From: Sphingomonas astaxanthinifaciens DSM 22298 | GTDB lineage: Bacteria; Pseudomonadota; Alphaproteobacteria; Sphingomonadales; Sphingomonadaceae | Direction of reading: 5' to 3' | NCBI RefSeq assembly: GCF_000711715.1 | Contig: NZ_JONN01000001.1 | Location: 1,426,001-1,490,000, forward strand | DNA length: 64,000 nucleotides | Shown here: one piece after another, positions 21,301 through 29,127 of the stretch | Position numbering within the stretch: the stretch's first letter is position 1 | Layout of the letters: the number at the start of each line of letters is the position of its first letter | Made by a program: the position numbers and the translations under genes | The notes under the pieces: generated by a model | The model's database searches: none | Told to the model about the DNA's origin: nothing | What the model saw: only the letters and a program-made list of their open reading frames with translations

Positions 21301-21770
21301 CCGCGTTCGAGGCGGTCGACCGCCATTTCCGGAGCCTCTTCACGACCCTGTTCGACGGCGGCCAGGCCCATCTCGCCCTGATCGACAGCGACGATCCGCT
21401 CGAGGCGGGGCTCGAGATCATGGCGCAGCCGCCGGGCAAACGCCTGACCGCCTTGTCGCTGCTGTCGGGGGGCGAGCAGGCACTGACCGCGGTCGCCCTG
21501 ATCTTCGCCCTCTTCCTGACCAAGCCCTCACCGATCTGCGTACTGGACGAGGTCGACGCGCCGCTCGACGACGCCAATGTCGAGCGCTTCTGCGACCTTC
21601 TCGTGCGGATGACCGCCGAGACCGATACCCGCTACCTGATCGTTACCCACAATGCCGTGACGATGAGCCGGATGCACCGCCTCTACGGCGTGACCATGGT
21701 CGAGCGGGGAGTGAGCCGGATCGTGTCGGTCGATCTTGGCGGGGCAGAGGCGCTGCTGGCCGCCGAATAG
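18366..21770 (+). CDS. smc: chromosome segregation protein SMC
   Basis: A 1134-residue ATPase that organises and segregates the chromosome. The N-terminal ATP-binding lobe has Walker A G-P-N-G-C-G-K-S-N at residues 32-40. Two long Ala/Glu/Arg-rich coiled coils flank a central hinge (about residues 490-620). The C-terminal lobe has the signature L-L-S-G-G-E-Q and Walker B I-C-V-L-D-E-V-D-A-P. The GTG at 18366 is preceded by a G-rich ribosome site. ScpA and ScpB are not in the window. The following 130 bases contain the receptor promoter region. Confidence 0.96.
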   Translation: MRFRRLKLTGFKSFVEPADLRIEPGLTGVVGPNGCGKSNLLEALRWVMGEGSPKSLRGGGMEDVIFAGTTQRPARDFAEVSLLVERDEEGESEVTRRIERGAGSAYRIDGRDVRQKDVALLFADAATGAHSPALVSQNRIGAVIAARPAERRQMLEEAAGIAGLHVRRKDAEQKLRATEANLQRLDELLGDQEQRVAALKRQARTAERYRALTDRIRLAEGRLVYQRWAEAEAAAKAAGAEADSAMREVDALGARLGEAQKAQAAAAALVAEKRQAATSAREEGQELAHKLATARAGLDTARRRLTELDRMAGQLTVEREREQALKADAEQAVTALAAEIAAIGERLASSEARQERLVRALGKAEEANRTAEAALAGLLTREAALRAERQVAVAALHAARSQASRLAAEVEELERALAELQSGEDLAARRAAATKAAERAVAESAAAEQAIETAEGRRQQAAAERETADLALSAARAAHSAATSEIAALERTLASAPGKGVLARIKVAAGYEKALAAALGDDLGAPVGTTEDRGWAGAEPARDDPPLGAGLQPLADRVEAPAELARRLAQIGVADADTGQALAVGQRLVTRDGRLRRWDGFVSSGNGSAAAERLERSNRLAALREEFPRLEREHEAAAGAQQAASAMLAEQGKAVEKARRALAEAEGRARLARREEDSAHALLERQQQQRESLDRRRAELDPVHASARAAVVEAERVLAALPAEDMLAASVAEARAEAAEQGRLLAERRADLATAGRAASSDRERQLAAAREQSAWEERTKAADQRIADTLVRAERIAAEKTSLEDEPERLQGEVKRVEQALQGSGRLLQVALHAEREAEQALADIGAAFARENEAMASARERRAAAAARAEAQVARRIEYARVCGEKFECPPPLLPGKLGFDAAVLTDAAEESATLERLSAERERLGPVNLVAEQELAELEQSRLQGAAERDELAEAINRLRGSIGSLNREGRARLLAAFEAVDRHFRSLFTTLFDGGQAHLALIDSDDPLEAGLEIMAQPPGKRLTALSLLSGGEQALTAVALIFALFLTKPSPICVLDEVDAPLDDANVERFCDLLVRMTAETDTRYLIVTHNAVTMSRMHRLYGVTMVERGVSRIVSVDLGGAEALLAAE

Positions 21771-21832
21771 ATCGGGTTTTCCAATCGACGAGACGCCCTC
21801 GATGAGAGATTCCGAACATCGCGCGCGGCTTG

Positions 21833-21853
21833 TTGCGAATAACTCTCATTAGC
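21833..21853. promoter_or_regulatory. candidate Fur box upstream of TonB-dependent receptor
   Basis: An AT-rich stretch (TTGCGAATAACTCTCATTAGC) in an otherwise GC-rich region, 50 to 70 bases before the receptor start. It resembles alphaproteobacterial Fur or Fur-like operators, which contain degenerate GAATAA / TCATTA-type elements. The iron-receptor context makes it credible; the match is by eye only. Confidence 0.45.
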
Positions 21854-21902
21854 TTTAGCAAGACCTCACCGAAACGATCCCGCGTTTTCGAAGGAACTGA
21901 CC

Positions 21903-23999
21903 TTGACCGTGCTTGCGCGCGCCCTTGCTGGCGCCACCCTTCTCGTCGTCCCCAACGCCGCCGCCATCGCCAGTGGCGGCACGACCACCGAGGCCGCCGC
22001 CGCGACTGAGGAACAGGCCGCGCAGGTCATCACCGTGACCGGCAAGCGCGAGGAATATGGGGTCAAGTCGACCATCACGGGGACCAAGACCAACACCCCG
22101 CTCAAGGACATTCCACAGGCGATGTCGGTCGTGTCGGAAGCGCAGATCGAGGACCAGTCGCTGCGCTCGGTCGCCGATCTCCTGCTCTTCGTGCCCGGCG
22201 CGACCCCGGGAACGGGCGAAGCCAATCGGGACCAGCTGACCCTGCGCGGCAACAACACCACCGCCGACTTCTTCGTCGACGGCCTGCGCGACGATGCTCA
22301 ATATTTCCGCGACTTCTACAATCTCGACCGGGTCGAGGTACTGAAGGGTCCCAATGCGATGATCTTCGGTCGTGGCGGCGGCGGCGGGATCATCAACCGG
22401 GTGACCAAGCGCGCGACCCTGTCCGACGACCATCAGTTCCTGATCAGCCACGATAGCGAGGGCGGTACCCGCCTGACGGCCGACGACAATGTCCGTCTCG
22501 GCGGCGCGCTGGGCCTGCGGGTCAATGGCGTGTGGGAGCATGGCGACAGCTTCCGCGACTTCACCAAGGTCAAACGCTACGGCGTCAATCCGACGATCGG
22601 CTGGCAGCCCGGCGCCGATACCCGCGTCGACCTGTCCTACGAATATTTCCACGACCGTCGCACCGCCGACCGCGGCATCCCGTCGCAGGGCGGACGCCCG
22701 CTCGAGGGCTTCGACCGGGCCTTCTTCGGCGATCCCGACGACAGCTACTCGGACGCCGACGTCCAGATCGCGTCCCTCGCGATCGAGCAGAAGTTCGGCG
22801 ACAACCTCCTGCTCCGCCACCGCAGCCAGTTCGCCGATTACGACAAATTCTACCAGAACATCTATCCGAGCGGCGCGGTGAGCAGCACCGGCACCGTCTC
22901 GCTCGGCGCCTACAACAGCCGCAACGACCGCCGGAACCTCATCAGCCAGACCGATCTCGTCTGGGACGGCAGCCTCGCCGGCATCGACCAGACCTGGCTG
23001 GCCGGTTTCGAGCTCAGCCGGCAGACCAGCCGCAACCACCGGATGAGCGGCACCGCCGTCGCGCCCGTGACGCTGGGCGAAACCGCCGTCGACCGGACGC
23101 CCAGCTTCACCACCCTGGCGAGTGACGCGGACAACCGGACCCGCGCGACCGTGGGCGCGGCCTATATCCAGAGCCAGCTGCGACCAGCGGACTGGATCGA
23201 ACTTGTCGCGGGCCTGCGCTTCGACCGCTTCCGCCTGTCGGTCGACGACACGCGGCCCACCGTCGCCGACTTCGCACGGACCGACGAACTGGTGTCCCCC
23301 CGCATCGGCCTCGTTCTGAAGCCGCGCCGCGAACTGTCCCTCTACACCAGCTATTCGCGCTCTTATCTCCCGCAATCGGGCGACCAGTTCAGCGGGCTGA
23401 CCTCGCTTACCAGCGAACTCAAGCCCGAGCGCTTCGACAACATCGAGGCGGGCGCCAAATGGGAGCTGCTCGACGGGCTGCTCGCGACGGCCGCCGTCTA
23501 CCAGCTCGACCGGACCAACACCCAGTATCGCGATCCCGCGACCGGGGTGGTCCAGTTGTCGGGCGCGACCCGCAATCGCGGCCTCGAGCTGGGCATCGAG
23601 CGGAGCATCGCCTCGCGGCTGCAGATCTCGGCCGGCTATGCGCTGCAGAAGAGCGAGATCCGCCGCGCGACCAGCGCGCCGGCCGGGCGCAAGGTGCCGC
23701 TCGTCCCGCGTCACAGCTTCTCGCTCTGGTCCAAATATCAGTTCAGCAAGCCGTTCGCGGCGGGGCTGGGCGTGCTGGCGCGCTCGAAGAGCTATGCGTC
23801 GATCAACAACGCCGTCGTGCTGCCCGGCTATGCCCGGCTCGACGGGGCGCTCTATTACAAGCTGATGCCGGGCATCGAGGCGCAGCTCAACGTCGAGAAC
23901 ATCACCAACCGCGACTATTTCCCGACCGCGCACAACGACAACAATATCGCGCCCGGAGCCCCGCGGACGGCGCGCCTGACGCTGCGCGCGGACTTCTAG
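21903..23999 (+). CDS. TonB-dependent siderophore receptor
   Basis: A 698-residue outer membrane transporter. It has a signal peptide, then the plug domain (I-T-V-T-G-K-R-E, D-I-P-Q-A-M-S-V-V, L-R-S-V-A-D-L-L, T-L-R-G-N-N-T-T-A-D-F-F-V-D-G, R-V-E-V-L-K-G-P-N-A-M-I-F-G-R-G), a 22-strand type barrel, and the family C-terminal ending in L-R-A-D-F. The plug resembles the Fiu/catecholate siderophore group, but the ligand is not certain. The start is TTG at 21903 with AAGGA 7 bases upstream; the GTG two codons later is an alternative. A Fur-like box precedes it. The 3' end overlaps the convergent udgX remnant by 4 bases. Confidence 0.92.
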   Translation: MTVLARALAGATLLVVPNAAAIASGGTTTEAAAATEEQAAQVITVTGKREEYGVKSTITGTKTNTPLKDIPQAMSVVSEAQIEDQSLRSVADLLLFVPGATPGTGEANRDQLTLRGNNTTADFFVDGLRDDAQYFRDFYNLDRVEVLKGPNAMIFGRGGGGGIINRVTKRATLSDDHQFLISHDSEGGTRLTADDNVRLGGALGLRVNGVWEHGDSFRDFTKVKRYGVNPTIGWQPGADTRVDLSYEYFHDRRTADRGIPSQGGRPLEGFDRAFFGDPDDSYSDADVQIASLAIEQKFGDNLLLRHRSQFADYDKFYQNIYPSGAVSSTGTVSLGAYNSRNDRRNLISQTDLVWDGSLAGIDQTWLAGFELSRQTSRNHRMSGTAVAPVTLGETAVDRTPSFTTLASDADNRTRATVGAAYIQSQLRPADWIELVAGLRFDRFRLSVDDTRPTVADFARTDELVSPRIGLVLKPRRELSLYTSYSRSYLPQSGDQFSGLTSLTSELKPERFDNIEAGAKWELLDGLLATAAVYQLDRTNTQYRDPATGVVQLSGATRNRGLELGIERSIASRLQISAGYALQKSEIRRATSAPAGRKVPLVPRHSFSLWSKYQFSKPFAAGLGVLARSKSYASINNAVVLPGYARLDGALYYKLMPGIEAQLNVENITNRDYFPTAHNDNNIAPGAPRTARLTLRADF

Positions 24000-25428
24000 G
24001 CGGCCACGAGCGCCTCGCTTCGCGCGCGGATCCGCTGAAGGTCCTCGACGAAGCGGGCGCGTTCCTCGCGGCGGCGTTCCTCGTCGGGGATGCGAAGAAG
24101 GAAGCTCGGGTGAACCGTCACCCAGCATTCGCTTCCATCCGCCAGGACGAGGGGCGCCTCGCGCGCCTTGGTGATGGTCAGCGTCTTGCCGGTCAGCGAG
24201 CGAGCCGCGGTCGCGCCGAGTGCGACGGTCAGCGGCGGACGAATGATCGCCCGCTCCTGCTCCTGCCACCAGCGGCAGGAGTCGATCTCGCCCGCACCGG
24301 GCTTGGAATGGATGCGCTGCTTGCCGCGCAGCACGAACTTGAAATGCTTGACAGCATTGGTGACGTAGGTCTGGCTGCCTGCTCACCGACGAAGAAGATG
24401 CGCGCGTCGAGCGGCCCCTCGCCGAAGACGGTCTGGGTGCCGCAGCGGTGGAGGTCGCAGCGGGTGCAGGCCAGCGCCTCGCTCCGCAGCGCCGCCCAGG
24501 CCGCCTCGATGTTGCCGCCCGCCCGAGGCTGCGATTGTGCGCGTTCGATCATCTCCAGCTCCCGTGCCCGCGCCCCCGCGATCAGGGGAGCAACGAGCGC
24601 GGTCTCGGGCATGTTGCGCCAATATTTCTTCGGCATCTCCTTGAGCATCGCCTTCACCTTGAGGCGCGCGGGATTAAAGATGCTCGAATAATAGGTCCGC
24701 CAGGTTTCCTCGAGCGGGTCGCCGTCGGGCGCGTCGGCCCGAGTCGCGCCAGGACCTTCGCTGAGCGTCTCGCTCTCGGGCTCCCAGTGGATCGACAGCT
24801 CGGGCGTCAGGATCGACCACCGCATCGTGGCGAAGCGGCGGACGAAGAAGCCCGCCTCGCGCCGGACGATGTGATGGTCGGGCTCGAAGAAGGCGACGAA
24901 GCGGGTACCGCCCTCCTCCGCCACTTCGCGGAAGCGGACGAACGCGTGCATCTTGTGCGCGTCGCGGCGGACTTCCTTGGCCAGCTTCTCGAGCCGGTCG
25001 ACGAGCGGATCGGCGCGGTCGTCGAGCGCGCGGCGATTGGCCTTCAATTTCCACAGCAGGCTGTAGAGAAGCGCGAAGCGCTGCGGGTCGGAGTGGCAGA
25101 TGGCCGCCTTGGCGAGGTCGATGAAGGGCTTGGGCACGGAGAACATCGGTTCGCCCCCGGTCGGCGGCGGGACCGCGCCTTCGCTCCCGAACAATCCGCC
25201 GTCGTCGCCCGCGACCTGCCACACCACGCCCATGGGAGGCACGCCCGCGAGGATCAGCTCGCGCGCGGCGGCGCGCCAGCCATCGAAGTCGTCCGGCCGG
25301 TCGAGCGTGATCTTGAGCGGGTCGACCTGCGGCCCGTCGGGGAGCAGCACCCCCGCCTTGCCGCTGAGGCCGTGCCGCGCGTCGAACAGGTCGGCCGGAT
25401 TGCCGCAGCGGCCGTTGGCGTCGCTCAC
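23996..25428 (-). pseudogene. udgX: UdgX-type uracil-DNA glycosylase/DNA-binding protein, disrupted
   Basis: The N-terminal 260 residues are the DUF4130-type DNA metabolism domain that precedes UdgX proteins. The glycosylase part starts with C-T-R-C-D-L-H and ends normally at first in R-I-F-F-V-G-E-Q. Just after that (24368-24378) the frame changes. Sequence resumes in another frame with Q-T-Y-V-T-N-A-V-K-H-F-K-F, the UdgX signature loop (R-G-K-Q-R-I-H-S-K-P) with its DNA-linking histidine, and a normal C-terminus (V-H-P-S-F-L-L-R). About 30 residues usually found between, including the catalytic P-G-D-Q-E-D and F-V-G-P-A-G motifs, are missing. A deletion of roughly 90 bases, not a multiple of three, explains this. 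The GTG at 25428 overlaps the stop of the radical SAM gene. Confidence 0.8.
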
Positions 25429-26669
25429 GCCGCGAACAATTCCATCTGCTTGGCGTCGGGCTTGATCCAGCGCTTGAGGTCGGCGCGGTCGGTAAGCAGG
25501 GTCGGTCGCCAGTCGCTGGTGACGATGAACGGGCGGATCTTGGCGATGCTGACGGTCAACCGCGCGACGTCGTCGAGCGTGAAGGTGCGATAGCGGCGCG
25601 AGCGGAGCAGCCGGTCGACCGCCTTGGTCCCAAGGCCGGGCACCCGCAGCAACTGCTCGCGGCTGGCGCGATTGACGTCGACCGGGAAATGCTCCCGGAA
25701 CTTGAGCGCCCAAGCAAGCTTGGGGTCGATGTCGAGCGGAAGCATGCCGTCGGGCTCGGCCGCGCTCACCACTTCCTCCGGCTTGAACCCGTAGAAGCGC
25801 ATCAGCCAGTCGGATTGATAGAGACGATGCTCGCGCATCAATGGCGGGCGCTGGAGCGGGAGCACCGCGCTGGCGTCGGGGATGGGCGAAAAGGCCGAGT
25901 AATAGACGCGGCGAAGGCTGAACCGGCCGTAGAGCGTGCTGGCCTTGAGGACGATGTCGCCATCGGTCGCTGCGTCGGCACCGACGATCATCTGGGTCGA
26001 CTGGCCAGCCGGCGCAAAACTGGGCGCCGAGCGATATTTCTTCTTCGCGTCCTTGCCGTCCTCGATCGCGCCTTTCATGCCGAGCATCGCACCCTCGATC
26101 TGCGGCGCGCTCTTCTCGGGGGCGAGGCGCTTGAGGCCGGGCTCGGTCGGAAGCTCGACGTTGATCGAGACGCGATCGGCGTAGAGGCCCGCCATCAGGA
26201 CCAGCTCGGGATCGGCGTCGGGGATGGTCTTCAAATGGATGTAGCCGCGGAAATCATGGTCCTCGCGCAGGCTGCGCGCGACCTCGACCAACTGCTCCAT
26301 CGTGTAGTTGGACGAGGCGATGATCCCCGACGACAGGAACAGGCCCTCGATATAGTTGCGCTTATAGAAGGCGAGAGTGAGCTGGACGACTTCCTGCGCC
26401 GTGAAGCGCGCGCGGCGGACGTTCGAACTCTTGCGGTTGATGCAATAATGGCAGTCGAAGATGCAGCTGTTGGTCAGCAGGATCTTGAGGAGGCTGATGC
26501 AGCGCCCGTCGGGAGCATAAGCGTGGCAGATGCCCATACCCTCGGTCGAGCCGATGCCCTTGCCGCCGACACTGTTGCGCTTCGACGTCCCCGAGGACGC
26601 GCAGCTGGCATCATATTTGGCCGCATCCGCGAGGATCGCCAGTTTCTCGCGAGTGTCGAGCTGCGCCAT
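25425..26669 (-). CDS. UDG-linked DNA modification/repair radical SAM protein
   Basis: A 414-residue enzyme of the family annotated as putative DNA modification/repair radical SAM protein (rSAM_link_UDG), which is found beside UdgX genes. The radical SAM cluster motif C-I-F-D-C-H-Y-C is near residue 70. The family-specific N-terminal D-A-A-K-Y-D-A-S-C and G-I-C-H-A-Y precede it. A helix-hairpin-helix at the C-terminus (L-L-R-V-P-G-L-G-T-K-A-V) should bind DNA. Substrate and reaction are unknown. A perfect alphaproteobacterial LexA box lies 2 bases before the ATG, so expression should be SOS-induced. The downstream partner udgX is broken. Confidence 0.92.
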   Translation of the reverse strand: MAQLDTREKLAILADAAKYDASCASSGTSKRNSVGGKGIGSTEGMGICHAYAPDGRCISLLKILLTNSCIFDCHYCINRKSSNVRRARFTAQEVVQLTLAFYKRNYIEGLFLSSGIIASSNYTMEQLVEVARSLREDHDFRGYIHLKTIPDADPELVLMAGLYADRVSINVELPTEPGLKRLAPEKSAPQIEGAMLGMKGAIEDGKDAKKKYRSAPSFAPAGQSTQMIVGADAATDGDIVLKASTLYGRFSLRRVYYSAFSPIPDASAVLPLQRPPLMREHRLYQSDWLMRFYGFKPEEVVSAAEPDGMLPLDIDPKLAWALKFREHFPVDVNRASREQLLRVPGLGTKAVDRLLRSRRYRTFTLDDVARLTVSIAKIRPFIVTSDWRPTLLTDRADLKRWIKPDAKQMELFAA

Positions 26670-26671
26670 AT

Positions 26672-26686
26672 GTTCGGTATATGTTC
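26672..26686. promoter_or_regulatory. LexA box (GTTC-N7-GTTC)
   Basis: GTTC at 26672-26675, seven bases, then GTTC at 26683-26686: an exact match to the alphaproteobacterial LexA operator. It ends 2 bases before the ATG of the radical SAM gene on the minus strand, so bound LexA would cover the start region. Intact LexA sites are expected on DNA repair operons, which fits the UdgX-linked context. Confidence 0.85.
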
Positions 26687-26731
26687 CCCGCTCGCGATTG
26701 CAAGCTTTTCCGGTCTTTTCCTCGGCTTAGG

Positions 26732-27544
26732 TCAAACCGGAAGCTTGTCGCGCGCCTTAGCGGCGAGCTTGCCGACGGGAACGTCGTTGAGCATCCGATA
26801 GCGTGCCTCGATCAGGCAGTAGAGGCCGAACAGGAACAAGCCGACCGCGACGATCGAATCCCACGGCGAGGTCAGCCAGTCGAGCGCTTCCTCCATCCCG
26901 CCGGCCTCGCGCGACTTCTGCTCGAGCCCGGCGCTCACCAGGAAGCTGCCGGTGATGAGGAAGACGAGGCCGCGCGCGGCATAGCCCCCCTGCCCCGTCC
27001 AGCGCGCCCAGGGCTGGCCGGCCACGCGCGGCTCGAGATGCCGGAGGAAATCCGCCTTCCACGCCTTGATTAGTTGTGCGACGCCGACGCCGAGGAGGAC
27101 GAGACCGGCGATCTCGAGCATGAACGTGCCAAGCGGAAGCTGGAGCGCGGTTGCCGCCCCCTGCTCGGCCCCGCTGTCCGCGCCACCTCCGCCCGCGCCA
27201 GTCCCGCGGAACAGTCGGAGCGCCTGCCACGCGAGGAACAGGTGGACGACCCCACTGACCGCCGCGCCGACCCGTTCGCGCTTGCCGCGGCCGTCGCTCC
27301 CGTGCCGCTCGACATTGAAGGCGGCGTCGGCGAGCCGCCACAGGCCATAGGCGAGGAAGCCGAGGATGATGAGGAGGAGGAGGATCCGGCCGCCCCCCTC
27401 GGCGACGACCCCGAGCGCGCCGGTCGCATCCTCGGTCCTGCCCGAGCGAAGGACCAGAAGGCCGATCACCAGATAAAGCAGCCCGCGCGCGGCAAAGCCG
27501 AGGCGGGTGAATATGGTCATTGCGGCGCTGGGGTCGGTGCGCAT
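26732..27544 (-). CDS. DUF1206 domain-containing membrane protein
   Basis: A 270-residue inner membrane protein with six helices arranged as three two-helix repeats. Each begins with an A-R-G-L-like segment (F-A-A-R-G-L-L-Y-L-V-I-G; a second V-S-G-V-V-H-L-F-L-A-W-Q-A; a third Y-A-A-R-G-L-V-F-L-I-T-G), the hallmark of DUF1206. Function is unknown. The ATG at 27544 has AAGGAG 10 bases upstream; another ATG lies 8 codons later. It stands alone on the minus strand. Confidence 0.88.
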   Translation of the reverse strand: MRTDPSAAMTIFTRLGFAARGLLYLVIGLLVLRSGRTEDATGALGVVAEGGGRILLLLIILGFLAYGLWRLADAAFNVERHGSDGRGKRERVGAAVSGVVHLFLAWQALRLFRGTGAGGGGADSGAEQGAATALQLPLGTFMLEIAGLVLLGVGVAQLIKAWKADFLRHLEPRVAGQPWARWTGQGGYAARGLVFLITGSFLVSAGLEQKSREAGGMEEALDWLTSPWDSIVAVGLFLFGLYCLIEARYRMLNDVPVGKLAAKARDKLPV

Positions 27545-27631
27545 CGGGTCGGCTCTCCTTCCAGGGCCCAACCCGCGCCAGTCAACAGCCGTTCCGTGCC
27601 GGCAACAGCGGCCTTTCGGCCATGTGCCCGC

Positions 27632-28036
27632 TTATTGCTCGGGCGGGGTGTCCGCGGCGTCCTGCTCGTTGCGCTCGGCAACGCCCTGCTGGATTTCCTT
27701 CAGGCCGCAGCCGAGTTCGCCGCCGGGGCCAACGCCCGAGCAGGTGCCGGGTCCGGTCTGGCCCACAGTCGCGAGCTGCTTGGAACGGGTCGCCCAGCTC
27801 TGGCTGAGTTGCGGCGGGCCCGACGGACGCAGCGCCTCGGGCAGCCGATAGCGTTCCTTCTCGGGGCGCCGGGCGCAGACCACGACCTCGTCATCGGTGG
27901 CGCGCGGGCAGGGATCGGTGCCGAACACCACGATCTCCTTGGTGCGCGGCGCGGACTGCTGCGCCGCGGCCGGAAGCGCGGCGGCAAGGTCGGCGCCGGC
28001 GAGGGCGAGGGCCGCGAATGACAGGCTGGTCTTCAT
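27632..28036 (-). CDS. conserved secreted protein of unknown function
   Basis: A 134-residue protein with a Sec signal peptide (M-K-T-S-L-S-F-A-A-L ... A-A-A-Q). The mature part contains E-I-V-V-F-G-T-D-P-C-P and E-V-V-V-C-A-R-R-P-E, then Y-R-L-P-E. Similar segments occur in small exported proteins of sphingomonads, to which I can give no function. Four cysteines in the mature part may form disulfides. AAGGA lies 8 bases before the ATG. Confidence 0.75.
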   Translation of the reverse strand: MKTSLSFAALALAGADLAAALPAAAQQSAPRTKEIVVFGTDPCPRATDDEVVVCARRPEKERYRLPEALRPSGPPQLSQSWATRSKQLATVGQTGPGTCSGVGPGGELGCGLKEIQQGVAERNEQDAADTPPEQ

Positions 28037-28090
28037 GTTCGTCGTCCTTTCAGGCGCTTCAGCGCTTGGGGGCGCCGCGTCGTTCCGCGG

Positions 28091-28648
28091 CTAGACCTTC
28101 TTGGAGACCGCAATGGCGGCCTTGCAGATGGAGCGGATGGCAAAGCTGAGCAGCGGATAGGCCGGCGTCTCGAGCGCGCCATGCTCGCGCGCGGTGTCGC
28201 GATGCTCGAGCTCCTCGGCCTGGAACTGGCGGATGTCTGCGCTCAGTTCGGGGTCGCGGTCGCCGAGCTGCTCAAGCTGCTCGGCATAATGGATGTCGAT
28301 CTCGGTCTCGACCGCCTCGGTGCAGGCCATGGCCGCCTTCTCGCTGATCAGCGCGGTGACCGCGCCGAGCGCGAAGCCGCCGACGTGCCAGAGCGGCTGG
28401 AGCAAGGTCGGGCGGACCCGGCGCTCGGCCAGCAACTGATTGAAGCGGGCGAGATGCCGCTCCTCCTGCGCCGCCATGTGCGCCACCAGATGCGCCGCCG
28501 GCGAGGCCCCGCGCAGCACGGCAAGCTGGCCGGCGTAGATGCGAGTTGCGCCATATTCGCCGGCATGGTCGACACGCAGCATCGAATGCAGGTCGGGCCT
28601 GCGGTCGCCCGGCTTCCAGCCGGGATTCAGCGCTTCGCCATCAGCCAC
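28091..28648 (-). CDS. coq7: demethoxyubiquinone hydroxylase Coq7
   Basis: Di-iron monooxygenase that hydroxylates demethoxyubiquinone in ubiquinone synthesis. The 185-residue protein shows the iron ligands: the Glu in D-H-A-G-E-Y-G-A, E-x2-H in Q-E-E-R-H-L, the Glu in C-T-E-A-V-E-T-E, and E-x2-H in E-E-L-E-H-R-D. GTG at 28648 is chosen because GGGAG lies 7 bases upstream; a longer frame would run through dsbB. It overlaps the dsbB 3' end by 22 bases and is the last gene of the nadD-to-coq7 run. Confidence 0.92.
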   Translation of the reverse strand: MADGEALNPGWKPGDRRPDLHSMLRVDHAGEYGATRIYAGQLAVLRGASPAAHLVAHMAAQEERHLARFNQLLAERRVRPTLLQPLWHVGGFALGAVTALISEKAAMACTEAVETEIDIHYAEQLEQLGDRDPELSADIRQFQAEELEHRDTAREHGALETPAYPLLSFAIRSICKAAIAVSKKV

Positions 28649-29127
28649 GTGATCACTCCCACCGACAACAGCGAGATAATGGCATTCCAGGCCGCGAGCG
28701 ACAGACCGGCAAAGGACCATTGCACCTGGTCGCAGCGGACCAGCGGGGTCGCGAGGATCGACTTCAGGAGCTCGTCGGGTGTCGCGCCGGCGGCGGTGGT
28801 CGAGCAGGCCGTCAGCCCCTGCCACCAGCCCGCCTCGACTCCGGCATGGAAAACCCCGATCGCGCCCGAGACGGCGATGGCGATCACCGCCAGCACGGTC
28901 AGCAGGCGGGCCTGCCGCGGCAGCGCGAGCGAGAGGCCGGCAAGAACGATGGCAGCAAGGTGCGGCCAGCGCTGCCACATGCACATCTCGCAGGGCACGA
29001 GCCCGCCGATCACCTGCGAACCGAGCGCGCCGAGCAGCAGGGCGCCGGGCACCGCCAGCGCAAGCCACTGGGCGAGGCGGAGCCTTCCGCCGGACACCGC
29101 CGCGAGCGAGGTCGTGCGGGCGTCCAT
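28627..29127 (-). CDS. dsbB: disulfide bond formation protein DsbB
   Basis: A 166-residue membrane protein with four helices that reoxidises a DsbA-type partner and passes electrons to ubiquinone. The first periplasmic loop has C-E-M-C followed by W-Q-R-W-P-H, matching the DsbB quinone-side motif. The second loop has C-S-T-T ... L-V-R-C-D. The start overlaps the ctpA stop, and its 3' end overlaps coq7, a ubiquinone synthesis gene. Confidence 0.92.
   Translation of the reverse strand: MDARTTSLAAVSGGRLRLAQWLALAVPGALLLGALGSQVIGGLVPCEMCMWQRWPHLAAIVLAGLSLALPRQARLLTVLAVIAIAVSGAIGVFHAGVEAGWWQGLTACSTTAAGATPDELLKSILATPLVRCDQVQWSFAGLSLAAWNAIISLLSVGVITWLMAKR

Noticed and set aside
17571..21371. A 1266-codon open frame antisense to smc
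   Set aside because: GC-rich coding DNA leaves the opposite strand open. The product is low in complexity and has no family motif, while smc has every expected motif.
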